Positions 40,767 through 49,117 of a stretch of DNA of 64,000 nucleotides are shown here, piece by piece. Made by a program: the position numbers and the translations under genes. How positions within the stretch are numbered: the first letter of the stretch is position 1; each line of letters begins with the position of its first letter. This DNA comes from an uncultured Oscillospiraceae bacterium (GTDB lineage Bacteria > Bacillota > Clostridia > Oscillospirales > Acutalibacteraceae): the NCBI GenBank assembly GCA_900547105.1, contig URFL01000012.1, positions 4,324-68,323 of the forward strand, in the 5' to 3' direction. The notes beneath the pieces are model-generated. The model saw only the letters and a list, made by a program, of their open reading frames with translations, was not told the origin of the DNA and did no database searches.

Positions 40767-43700
40767 TTAGCCCAGCGTGATCTTGCCGGCAGCCGCGTGC
40801 AGGATCATCAGCGCGTCGATGACCGACACGCCCGCCTGACCGTCCACATTGGCAGCCAGTGCCTGATCGGCGGTCAGTGTGAGTGCACCGTTCGCGGCTT
40901 GCAGCGCTATCAGCGCATCCGCCGCCGCCACGGTGCTGTCGCCGTCCACATCGCCCAAACGATAGCTGCGCAGCGCCGCAATAGCGTCGTTCAGCGCTTT
41001 CGCCGCCGCGTTGATCGCGGTCTGGTCAGAAGAGGACTGTGCCGCCTTGGCTTTGGTCAGCGCCGTGTTCAGCGCCGCCAGCGAGTCCGGCGTGTACCGG
41101 TTGCCGTCCGCCAGTTTGGCTTCGGCATCCGCGATCGCTTTGTTCAGCGCCGCTTTGTCCGGCTCGACAACCGTGCCGGTGGCGGCGATCTTGGCATCCG
41201 CGAAGGTCACCGTCACCGCATCACAAGCCGCGCCGCTGGTGTCCTGGCGATACTGATCCGCCACATCGCAGAACACGTTCAGCTCTTTCACATCCGCCCA
41301 GTCAATGTTGGCGGTTTTGATCTCAGACAGCGGAATGGACAGGTGGAACGACCCGTTTTCCATCGTGACATCGGTCGGGCGCACTATGTAGAAATCCGCT
41401 TCCTTGTTGCTGCCGTTGATGGCCGACGAACGCAGTCGCAGGCCCATCTGTTTCCAGCTAGTGGCGAGATCCACGCCGTCTTTCAGCGCTTTGAAGGTCA
41501 CATCGACCTGCAGCGACAGGTTGCGGTTGGCGCCGTTGGCGGCGGTACCCGACAGGTTTGCGCCGCCGCCCGTCGTGGTGGAGGCAGACAGCCCGTCTCC
41601 CACTTTCCAGTCGGTGTAGAACTGCCAGCCGTACAGCAGCTTGTCATAGGTGTTGTTGGTGCCGGAGAAGGTGACGCGAATATCGGTGGGATCACCGTTT
41701 TGCTTCTCTTTCAACGCCTCTTTTGCGGCTTTGATCGCCTTGATGGCGTTATCCACCTGTGCTTGCGAGGGGGTGCCCTCCAGTACCGCACGGCCGGCCG
41801 ACAGCGCTTCGCGATAGTTGTTCGCGGATGCGTCGGTATACGGTGTCAAATCCAGATTTTCGTTGACCAGCGCCGTCAGCTCGGTGGTGTCCACCGGCTG
41901 CGCTTCCAGCAAACCGGCCACCGCCTGCTGCAGCGTATCCAGTGCGTCGTCCACAACCGCCTGCGAGGCGTAATCGTTGTCCAGCACCGCTTTCGCTGCC
42001 GCGAGCGCTTTCGCATACACGCGATAGCTGGCAGCGGTGTATTTGTTTTGCTCCACCGTGGTGTTCACAAGAGCCTGCAGCGCGGATTTGTCCGCCGCCG
42101 TAAAGCTCTTGCCGTTCAGCACGTCGATCGCGGTTTTCAAGGTCGAGGCAGCTGCTTCGATCGCGGTGAGCGACGCCATCTCGTCGTCATACACCGTCTG
42201 GGCGCTGGCTTTGGCGCGGGTATACGCTGCCACTGCCTGCTCATCGCCGGTGGTGTCCACCGACTGGTCGATCAGGTTTTTCAGGTTGGTGCGATAGGGG
42301 GCAGCCTCTGCCAGATTGACGATCTTCGCATCGGTGATTTCCAGCGAGAATTCACCGTCGCGCCCTTTCATCACATCGTTGCTGATCATCATGATGATGC
42401 GGTTGACCTGCGACCAATCCATGCTGCCGGTGCGCAAAACGGTGTATCCGTCACCGCTTTGGTTGACCAGCGGGATAGACAGCTCGTTTTCGCCGCTGTG
42501 CAGCTTGATCGGGTTGTTGGCGGCGGTGGTGAACTGCCAGCCGTAGTTGTTCTCGCTCGGGGTATCCAGCGAGCGCAGCTTGATAAAGCCGTAATGGTTG
42601 AACAAATCGGCGGTTTCTTGGATATCGTCCGGTTTGGTCAGGGTGAATTTGATCTGCAGCCGCAGCTGGCTCATATCGTATTGGGTCAGATCCAGCGGCG
42701 AAATATCCGACTGGGTCCAGTCGGCGTACAGATTTTGCATGCCGCGATCGCCGACAGCATAGGTCTTCTCAAACGCAGAGAAGGTGGTGACCACATGGGT
42801 TTCCACCAGCGACAGACGCGCTTCTTTCAGCGTTTTCGCCATGCGGGTGACCTGGCTCTGGGTCGCGACCGGGTCGTTTGCTACCGCCTCGGCCTGCTCC
42901 AGAGCGGCTTTGTACGCGTCCAGCGATGCCGCCGTGTACAGCGCCTCGTTCACGCCCCAGTTCATCTCGCGCTGCAGCGCGGTTTTGTCTACATTCGCGT
43001 CGTACAGGAAACCAAACTGCACATCGTCCACATACACGGTGCCGGCTTTGTCGTCGGCAAAGGTGAACTGCAGCTGCTCGATGTTTTGCAGCAGCGCATC
43101 GGTATCGGTCAGCAGCTTGCCGTTTTCATCGGTCAGATGCCGCAGACTGAAGGTGTAGGTGGCGAAATCGCCGGAAGCCGGTACCGTCGCGGTGGTTTTG
43201 TCGGTGGCTTCAAAGTTGTTCACCAGCGCCGCGGTGTAGGTTTTGCCGCTCGCGCGCAGCAGCAGCGACAGCTGTTTTTCGCGCGCATCGGCGTTTTTCA
43301 CCGCCACAGCGATGGTATCGAAGTTGTCAAACTGGTTGGTGACATTCAGCCGTCCCATCACCGGGCCAATGCCCACCACACCGCTGTCATCCGGCGTGTA
43401 GGTCACTTTGACCGAGGCGCGGCCTTCGGCTTTCACATCTTTGTCATACGACCAATCCGCTTTGACCCCGGAGATCGCTCCGCTGATCCAAGAATCCAGG
43501 AAATCTGCCCAGTTCAGGGAGTTGCCGTTGACCTCTTTGGGGAAGCAGGTCCACACATTCGCGTCCGCATAGCGCCAATCCTGCGCATTAAAGTAGCTGG
43601 CGGTCGCCGAGCGGTCGGTGCGGAACGGCACCGCCGGAATGTCGGAGGAGTTCTTCAGATTGCCGCCGGTATAATAGGTGTAGAAGTTATAGGTGACATT

Positions 43701-45779
43701 GGCGGGGTTTTTCAGCCCATTGCTCCAAACCCGCACCGTGTTTTTGCCGGTGATCTTTGCTTTGGCGTCCACATACACGCCGCCGGTACCGGCAATCGCG
43801 AAGCCGTGGAGATCGTCCGTTTCGCTGATCACGCCCAAACCGTCGTCGTGGCTCACGCCGAACGCGCCGGTATAGGCGGTGTTGATGACCTGCAAGCCGT
43901 CGCCCACATGGTCAAAGGTGACATCGATGGCGTCATTGATGCCGTCGCCGTCCAGATCCACCGCCTTGTGGCTTTGGTACACCGGTGCAGTGTATTCGGT
44001 CGCCGTGTCATTGTATACCATGTTGAACGCCGCCGTTGCAAACCGCTCGCCCACCGGCTTTTTGTCGCGCGGGTGGATGGGGTCGGACGAGTTGCCGTTG
44101 CGATCCAGGAAGTACAGCGGCAGATCATACAGCGTGATCATCGACATGTTGCGCTGTTCGTTGGCTTTCCAGCCGTCATACATACCCTCGGCGAGATATG
44201 CCAGATACTGGGGATCCTCCAGATGGGTGATCCACGGCTGTACCATGGTGAACACAAACGGCATATCGTTGGTGCCGGTGGTGTAGCCGAACACCTCGTT
44301 CCATGCGTCGCGCATCAGCGTCAGCGCGTGACCGTACATATCCGGCTCGTCCTGGTTGCTTTCGCCCTGGTACCAGATGGTGCCCGCCACATGGTAGCCG
44401 GTCAGCGCGCCGATCTTCTGGTTGTACAGCGTCGACATCCGGTTGCCCTGTGCCGGCCAGTTGTTTTCGTCGCAATATTTGTTGCGGCTCTTCAAAAAGG
44501 CTTTGTATTCGGTGTCCTTGTCGATCGCATCGCGCGGGATCCACGCTTCGATCACCGAACCGCCCACGGGGGTGTACAGCAGTCCGAACGGGACATCCAG
44601 CTTTTTCTGCATCGCCACCGCGAAGTGGTAGCCGACCGACGATACCGCCATCACATCGCCGTCATCCGCGCCGGTGCCCCAGTAGGCACCGGGAATATCG
44701 GTGGCGGGTTCCAGCGGCTGCTCGGTTTTCTCACCGGTGGGATACGTCGGCTCCAAAAACAGGCGGATGTTGTCGTTGTCCGCCGCTGCCGCGTATTCGT
44801 CCGCGTACAGGTCGTTGCTGACCGGCAGCGCCATGTTGGATTGACCGGCCGCGACCCATACCTCGCCGATCAGCACATCCGACAGCGTACGGCTTTTGGT
44901 CACCTTGCCGGCGGCATCTTTCATCGATACGGCGATGTTGTATTTTTGGTAGCTCGCCGCGCGGCCGTCCAGCTCCAAGCTCCAGTTGCCGTCTGCGTCC
45001 ACCGTGGCGGTTTTGGTTTGCAGCGCTGCGGTTTCCCCTTGTTTGTACAGCGCCACTTCCACGCTTTCGCCCGTGTTCCCGCTGCCCCAAAGCTTCATCG
45101 GCTGGTTTTGCTGGAACATCATCTTGTTGGCAAACAGCGTCGGCATGCTAACGGTTTCCACCGGATCCGGCTGTTCGCCCACATCCACAATGGCGGCATA
45201 GGTGACGGTCATACTGTGATCCGCCACGTCCTTTTTCATATCCTTGCCGGACAGAACAAACAGGATGCGATCCACTTTTGTCCAATCCATCGTGCCGGTG
45301 CGGGTCAACTCGTAATCGTTGCTCGCGGTGTCCAGCAGCGGGATCAGCAGCTCGTTTTCGCCGGTATGCATCCGCATCGGACTGCCGGATTTGGAGGATA
45401 CCATCCAACCGTAGTTGTTTTCGCCCGGATCATCGCTCGACCGCAGCTTCAAATAGCCGAGCTTGTTCCAGGTGGTGGACATCTCCTTGTTGCCCGCCGG
45501 CTGGGTCAGCGTGAATTTCAGCTGCAGCCGCAGGTTTTTCATCTTGTGCCCATCGGTCACATCTTTGGGCGTTTGGTCACCTTTGGTCCAGTCGGCGTAA
45601 ATGTTGTCGCCGATCTGACCGGATGTAAAGGTCTTTTCAAACGCCGAAAAGCGCAAGACCTCCTCATAGCCGTCGGTGTTGCTGTCCGCCAGCGCCGAAA
45701 ACGGCGTCAGCATAGTCAGCAGCAACAACAGACTGCTGAGCCAGGCGATGGATCGTCTGGCTCCCTTGTTCTTTTGCAT
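40767..45779 (-). CDS. Giant secreted dockerin protein with sialate O-acetylesterase-like (SASA) domain
   Basis: 1670 aa from ATG 45779 (GAAGGAGG RBS). Signal peptide ~1-32. Shared beta-module copy 1 (~40-200) precedes an SGNH/SASA esterase (~210-600) with nucleophile GQSNM (Ser ~314), IWYQGESNQDEPD and DPIHPRDKKP (Asp/His ~566/569). An Ig-like insert and a CBM-like domain (~740-960) follow. Beta-module copy 2 (~1010-1190), three or more FIVAR helical repeats (~1200-1370), copy 3 (~1385-1540), another FIVAR (~1545-1600) and a C-terminal dockerin (DVDGDSTVAAADAL, NVDGQAGVSVIDAL) complete it. It likely removes O-acetyl groups from sialic acids or plant or mucin glycans while docked on a scaffold. 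An alternative is a xylan or pectin acetylesterase. Confidence 0.88.
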   Translation of the reverse strand: MQKNKGARRSIAWLSSLLLLLTMLTPFSALADSNTDGYEEVLRFSAFEKTFTSGQIGDNIYADWTKGDQTPKDVTDGHKMKNLRLQLKFTLTQPAGNKEMSTTWNKLGYLKLRSSDDPGENNYGWMVSSKSGSPMRMHTGENELLIPLLDTASNDYELTRTGTMDWTKVDRILFVLSGKDMKKDVADHSMTVTYAAIVDVGEQPDPVETVSMPTLFANKMMFQQNQPMKLWGSGNTGESVEVALYKQGETAALQTKTATVDADGNWSLELDGRAASYQKYNIAVSMKDAAGKVTKSRTLSDVLIGEVWVAAGQSNMALPVSNDLYADEYAAAADNDNIRLFLEPTYPTGEKTEQPLEPATDIPGAYWGTGADDGDVMAVSSVGYHFAVAMQKKLDVPFGLLYTPVGGSVIEAWIPRDAIDKDTEYKAFLKSRNKYCDENNWPAQGNRMSTLYNQKIGALTGYHVAGTIWYQGESNQDEPDMYGHALTLMRDAWNEVFGYTTGTNDMPFVFTMVQPWITHLEDPQYLAYLAEGMYDGWKANEQRNMSMITLYDLPLYFLDRNGNSSDPIHPRDKKPVGERFATAAFNMVYNDTATEYTAPVYQSHKAVDLDGDGINDAIDVTFDHVGDGLQVINTAYTGAFGVSHDDGLGVISETDDLHGFAIAGTGGVYVDAKAKITGKNTVRVWSNGLKNPANVTYNFYTYYTGGNLKNSSDIPAVPFRTDRSATASYFNAQDWRYADANVWTCFPKEVNGNSLNWADFLDSWISGAISGVKADWSYDKDVKAEGRASVKVTYTPDDSGVVGIGPVMGRLNVTNQFDNFDTIAVAVKNADAREKQLSLLLRASGKTYTAALVNNFEATDKTTATVPASGDFATYTFSLRHLTDENGKLLTDTDALLQNIEQLQFTFADDKAGTVYVDDVQFGFLYDANVDKTALQREMNWGVNEALYTAASLDAYKAALEQAEAVANDPVATQSQVTRMAKTLKEARLSLVETHVVTTFSAFEKTYAVGDRGMQNLYADWTQSDISPLDLTQYDMSQLRLQIKFTLTKPDDIQETADLFNHYGFIKLRSLDTPSENNYGWQFTTAANNPIKLHSGENELSIPLVNQSGDGYTVLRTGSMDWSQVNRIIMMISNDVMKGRDGEFSLEITDAKIVNLAEAAPYRTNLKNLIDQSVDTTGDEQAVAAYTRAKASAQTVYDDEMASLTAIEAAASTLKTAIDVLNGKSFTAADKSALQALVNTTVEQNKYTAASYRVYAKALAAAKAVLDNDYASQAVVDDALDTLQQAVAGLLEAQPVDTTELTALVNENLDLTPYTDASANNYREALSAGRAVLEGTPSQAQVDNAIKAIKAAKEALKEKQNGDPTDIRVTFSGTNNTYDKLLYGWQFYTDWKVGDGLSASTTTGGGANLSGTAANGANRNLSLQVDVTFKALKDGVDLATSWKQMGLRLRSSAINGSNKEADFYIVRPTDVTMENGSFHLSIPLSEIKTANIDWADVKELNVFCDVADQYRQDTSGAACDAVTVTFADAKIAATGTVVEPDKAALNKAIADAEAKLADGNRYTPDSLAALNTALTKAKAAQSSSDQTAINAAAKALNDAIAALRSYRLGDVDGDSTVAAADALIALQAANGALTLTADQALAANVDGQAGVSVIDALMILHAAAGKITLG

Positions 45780-45831
45780 GTCTTTTCCTCCTTCTTTACG
45801 CGCAATATCTGACTGAAATATCGCTTTTTTA

Positions 45832-45860
45832 AGTATATCATGCGTGGTTTTGACCGGCAA
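45832..45860 (-). promoter_or_regulatory. Promoter of the sialate-esterase-like gene
   Basis: On the minus strand TTGCCG (45855-45860), 17 bp, TATACT (45832-45837). It does not carry the triple-box pattern of the SGNH genes. Confidence 0.65.
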
Positions 45861-45968
45861 CCAAAAGATAGCGGGGATTTTGCTGAATATTTCGGGGGCG
45901 TTCTGGGCGTATTATCTAAACTAATATGGCACTTTTGCCCCGCCGAGTACGCTGCGTGTACAAATCGG

Positions 45969-45997
45969 TTGCATTTGACCACATGGTGTGGTATACT
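45969..45997 (+). promoter_or_regulatory. Promoter of tRNA-Leu
   Basis: TTGCAT (45969-45974), 17 bp, TATACT (45992-45997), 19 bp before the tRNA. Confidence 0.75.
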
Positions 45998-46016
45998 GGG
46001 GCACATAAAGTCACCT

Positions 46017-46098
46017 GCGGGGGTGGCGGAATGGCAGACGCGCCGGTCTTAGGAGCCGGTTCTTCGGAGTGTGGGTTCAAGTCCCATCCCCCGCACCA
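46017..46098 (+). tRNA. tRNA-Leu (anticodon UAG), CCA encoded
   Basis: Acceptor stem GCGGGGG (46017-46023) pairs with CCCCCGC (46088-46094). The anticodon arm CCGGT-CTTAGGA-GCCGG gives anticodon TAG, and the long class II variable arm TTCTTCGGAGT and T-arm GGTTCAAGTCC are normal. The 3' CCA is encoded. It reads CUA (and CUN by wobble) leucine codons. Confidence 0.96.
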
Positions 46099-46101
46099 AC
46101 C

Positions 46102-46145
46102 ATTGACTCATAGGTCTTTTCGGGCTTGTGGGTCAATTTCCTTTT
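46102..46145 (+). terminator. Attenuator-like terminator between tRNA-Leu and brnQ
   Basis: 9-bp stem ATTGACTCA/TGGGTCAAT (one G-T pair) followed by TTCCTTTTG. It ends the tRNA transcript, and read-through would supply brnQ. Confidence 0.6.
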
Positions 46146-46169
46146 GTGTTAAAAAGGAAGGAGAAGTAT

Positions 46170-47492
46170 ATGAAACTGGGAAAAAAGAACATGGCGGTTA
46201 TTAGCGTGATGCTGTTTGCACTTTTCTTTGGAGCGGGAAACCTGATCTTTCCACCGTTTTTGGGACAAAACGCCGGGGCCCATACCGTTCCGGCCATGGC
46301 TGGATTTTTGGCAACAGCGGTTATCCTTCCGGTGCTGGGCGTGGTAGTGGTGGCGCAATTTGATGGCTTGGAACGACTGGGGCAGCAGGTAGGTAAGCGC
46401 TTTGCGCTGGTGTTCACGCTGCTGATTTATCTCTCCATAGGTCCCGGATTGGGAATACCCCGTGCGGCATCTGTTCCGTTTGAGATGGCGGTAGCACCCT
46501 ATTTGCCAAAGGGTGCCAACACAGCTCTTTGGATGGCGGTGTATTCGCTGGTGTTTTTCCTGATTGCTTTGTGGCTGTGCCTAAATCCCGGTCGGCTGGT
46601 GGACCGGATCGGTCGGGGATTGACCCCGGCGCTGCTTTTTCTGTTGGCACTGTTGTTTGTCTGTTTCCTGTTTCGCGGCAAAACGCAGATCGCTCCGGCA
46701 CAGGAAGCCTATCGGCAAGCGCCTTTTCTCACGGGATTTTCCGAGGGCTACAATACCATGGATACCATTGCCGCTTTGAACTTCGGACTGGTAATTTCTA
46801 CAACGCTTGGTTCCTTTGGGCTGCAGGAGAAGCGGAGTAAAATGCACTATACGGTGTTGGCTGGCGTTTTCGCCGGAACCATTTTGGCGTTGGTGTATAT
46901 CATGCTGTCGTATATGGGTATGTGCAGCTCCGGTGTCTATGAGGTACAGGAAAACGGTGCTTGGACACTGCGCTGCATTGTGTATCAGGTATTCGGAAAT
47001 GTGGGCGCTGTGTTGCTGGCGGCCATCTTCACATTGGCGTGTTTGACCACTTGCGTGGGACTTATCAACTCCATTTCGCAATATTTCTCCACCCTTTTTC
47101 AAAAGGTGTCCTACCGAAAATGGGTGTGTATCCTCGTGTTTTTCTCTTTTTTGGTGTGCAATCTGGGGTTAAATATGATTTTGAATATTTCCATTCCGGT
47201 GTTGAACGCGATTTATCCGGTATCCATTGTGCTGATTTTGTTGGGGCTTAGTCACCGGCTTTGGAAAAACAACCGGTTTGCCTATCCTTTGACGGTGGCG
47301 GGAACGGCGGTGGTTAGCGTACTCTATGCTCTTGACAAGGCGCAGATTCCCCTCGGTGTAGTGGGGCAGCTGCTCCATAAGCTCCCGCTGTATTCCATGG
47401 GGTTTGGATGGATTGGCATAGCGGCGGCGATGCTGGTCGCCAGCCTTGTGTTCAACGCTTTGTTCCAAGGTGGCAAACGCGCCGCTGAATAG
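46170..47492 (+). CDS. brnQ: Branched-chain amino acid uptake carrier (LIVCS family)
   Basis: 440 aa, ~12 transmembrane segments. Sodium or proton-coupled importer of leucine, isoleucine and valine. LFALFFGAGNLIFPPFLGQNAG at the N-terminus and SIGPGLGIPRAASVPFEMAVAP are the LIVCS signatures. RBS GGAAGGAG precedes ATG 46170. The gene lies 71 bp behind tRNA-Leu with no clear promoter of its own, so leucine tRNA and leucine transporter may be cotranscribed. Its base composition is visibly lower in G+C, with more T- and A-ending codons, than its neighbours, a hint of recent acquisition. Confidence 0.95.
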   Translation: MKLGKKNMAVISVMLFALFFGAGNLIFPPFLGQNAGAHTVPAMAGFLATAVILPVLGVVVVAQFDGLERLGQQVGKRFALVFTLLIYLSIGPGLGIPRAASVPFEMAVAPYLPKGANTALWMAVYSLVFFLIALWLCLNPGRLVDRIGRGLTPALLFLLALLFVCFLFRGKTQIAPAQEAYRQAPFLTGFSEGYNTMDTIAALNFGLVISTTLGSFGLQEKRSKMHYTVLAGVFAGTILALVYIMLSYMGMCSSGVYEVQENGAWTLRCIVYQVFGNVGAVLLAAIFTLACLTTCVGLINSISQYFSTLFQKVSYRKWVCILVFFSFLVCNLGLNMILNISIPVLNAIYPVSIVLILLGLSHRLWKNNRFAYPLTVAGTAVVSVLYALDKAQIPLGVVGQLLHKLPLYSMGFGWIGIAAAMLVASLVFNALFQGGKRAAE

Positions 47493-47559
47493 GGGCGGAT
47501 TCAGCTGGTGCTGCCCAAGCTGCTCTATATTAGCCAATAATCCTATTGCAAAGAGAAAA

Positions 47560-47594
47560 CAGGCGTCGCTCCCTTTTTGGGGGAGCGGCGCCTG
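47560..47594 (-). terminator. Terminator of the 47.6-kb dehydrogenase gene
   Basis: 14-bp stem (CAGGCGTCGCTCCC and complement with one G-T). On the minus strand it is followed by TTTTCTCTTT. It also lies at the end of brnQ on the other strand. Confidence 0.75.
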
Positions 47595-47611
47595 CTGCTA
47601 TCTATTCCCAT

Positions 47612-48652
47612 TTAATAATACCAGTCCTCGTGCCGCATCGGGTAGGCGAGATAGTCCAGCGTGTCCAGCTTTTCGGCGGTGATATAGCCCGCCGGTGCGC
47701 GCAGCACGGTGGGAATGCGGTTGACAATGGTGGCGCAGGTATGCTCCACCGTGGCGGGCTTTTGCACGAAAAAGGTGGTGTCCGGTTCGCCAACGATCTT
47801 CCAGTCGCACATATCGCCGTCATCGGGGCCGTACACCTTGCCGATGCACTGGGTTTCGATGACCGGACCTTGAAAGGTTTCGGTGGTCACCACCGCGCTC
47901 ATACCGATGCAGCGCCCGGCGGGGATGGTTTCGCCCAGCGTGGCGGAATACACATCCTGCTGATGGAAATAGGGGACGCACCGCTGCGTTTGCGCGCGGA
48001 TGCTCCATCCCATCCGGTTGCACAGCGCTTCGTTGGAGTTCCAGACATAGCTGGGTTCCAGCGTGGCGGGGTGGGCGAGCTGCTGCTCAAATTCCTCCGC
48101 CGTCAGTCCCACGCCGTGCGCTTTGGCGAGTGCCAGGCCGTAATCCTCCACATTATAGCTCACCGCGCCCTCAATGCGGTCAATGCGGTGCACCCCGCCC
48201 GCCACACAGCCGATCAGGTTGATCCAGAAAATGTCCTGCATCCCCGATCCCACAATGGTGCAGCCGGTTTCTTTGGCCAGCTTGTCCAGCCGGTTGGTCA
48301 GCGCAGCGCTGGTAGTCCAGGGGTAAATGGCTTCCTCACAGGTGGTGATGACCGACAGTCCCCGCCGCGCGCAGCGCTCCAAATGCGGCTGCATATCCGG
48401 CATAAAGCTGAACAGCGTCATCACCACAATGTCGGGGTCGCACCCGTCCAGCACCTTGTCCGCATCGCTGTCGATGGTGATCCCCAGCGGCGCGTCCAAT
48501 CCGGCGTAAAGCCCGACATCTTGCCCGACGATGGCGGGATCCACATCGATTGCGCCCACGATCTCGGCACCCTTTTCGTGCAGATACCGCAGAATATAGC
48601 GGCTCATTTTGCCGCAGCCGTATTGTACTACGCGAATTTTTTGACGATTCAT
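47612..48652 (-). CDS. 2,4-diaminopentanoate dehydrogenase-like (DapB-fold) oxidoreductase
   Basis: 346 aa from ATG 48652 (GGGGAG 8 nt upstream; a GTG 6 nt earlier would leave too little spacing). An N-terminal Rossmann domain has VVQYGCGKMSRYILRYL, GAIDVDPAIVGQDVG and DIVVMTLFS. The C-terminal half (GSGMQDIFWINLIGCVAGG, YNVEDYGL, PAGRCIGM) matches the OrD family of ornithine-fermenting Clostridia, which deaminates 2,4-diaminopentanoate. The rest of the ornithine pathway (ornithine aminomutase, thiolase-like enzymes) is not in the window, so another amino-acid or imino substrate is possible. Confidence 0.75.
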   Translation of the reverse strand: MNRQKIRVVQYGCGKMSRYILRYLHEKGAEIVGAIDVDPAIVGQDVGLYAGLDAPLGITIDSDADKVLDGCDPDIVVMTLFSFMPDMQPHLERCARRGLSVITTCEEAIYPWTTSAALTNRLDKLAKETGCTIVGSGMQDIFWINLIGCVAGGVHRIDRIEGAVSYNVEDYGLALAKAHGVGLTAEEFEQQLAHPATLEPSYVWNSNEALCNRMGWSIRAQTQRCVPYFHQQDVYSATLGETIPAGRCIGMSAVVTTETFQGPVIETQCIGKVYGPDDGDMCDWKIVGEPDTTFFVQKPATVEHTCATIVNRIPTVLRAPAGYITAEKLDTLDYLAYPMRHEDWYY

Positions 48653-48715
48653 TGACACAGCTCCCCTCGTTTGAAACTGTGTCTAGTATGCCCGCCGGGA
48701 TAGCAGAGTATGCGG

Positions 48716-49024
48716 TCAGCGTCCGTCCCAACAGCAGCGGGACAAATCCACCCGCCCATCCGGCAAAAAGGGAACTCCCTCTGCCGCCAGCAGCTCGCGC
48801 TGGCGATTGCCGCCACCGAACGCGAAGGCGGACGACACCTCGCCCTTGCGGTTCACCACCCGAAAACAGGGAATATGCTCCGGATCGGGGTTGACATGCA
48901 GCGCATATCCCACTACCCGCGACCAGCGCGGGTTGCCCGCCATACAGGCGATCTGGCCGTAGGTGGCGACTTTTCCGGGCGGAATCTGCCGCACCACCTC
49001 ATATATCAGCGAAAATGTGGACAT
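48716..49024 (-). CDS. MGMT-family (alkyltransferase-like) protein with PCFRV active-site variant
   Basis: 102 aa. Corresponds to the C-terminal DNA-binding/active-site domain of O6-alkylguanine transferases: YEVVRQIPPGKVATYGQIA, the Arg-finger region PRWSRVVGYAL, then HIPCFRVVNRKGEVS. The alkyl-accepting Cys is retained but the following His of the canonical PCHRV motif is Phe, which should weaken Cys activation. Classical ATL proteins instead replace the Cys. It could be a lesion-sensing protein feeding nucleotide excision repair or a weak transferase. An RBS (AAAGGAG) precedes ATG 49024. Confidence 0.85.
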   Translation of the reverse strand: MSTFSLIYEVVRQIPPGKVATYGQIACMAGNPRWSRVVGYALHVNPDPEHIPCFRVVNRKGEVSSAFAFGGGNRQRELLAAEGVPFLPDGRVDLSRCCWDGR

Positions 49025-49054
49025 GGGGCATCACTCCTTTGGTTCGAATAAAGA

Positions 49055-49086
49055 CGCGGGATACGCCATCGGTGGCGTATCCCGCG
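49055..49086 (-). terminator. Terminator downstream of SGNH gene A
   Basis: 13-bp stem CGCGGGATACGCC/GGCGTATCCCGCG with a 6-nt loop and minus-strand TCTTTATT tail. Confidence 0.75.
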
Positions 49087-49117
49087 GGTATGGTTAGATT
49101 GTCACCGTTTGTCCGGT

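Noticed and set aside
40755..45812. Very long open frame antisense to the sialate-esterase-like gene (about 1685 codons)
   Set aside because: It has no RBS and low-complexity His/Arg/Gly-rich translation without domains; it arises from strong third-position GC bias opposite a real, motif-rich gene.
45969..47492. Integrated mobile island at tRNA-Leu
   Set aside because: No integrase, no duplicated tRNA 3' end downstream and only one gene of unusual composition were found.
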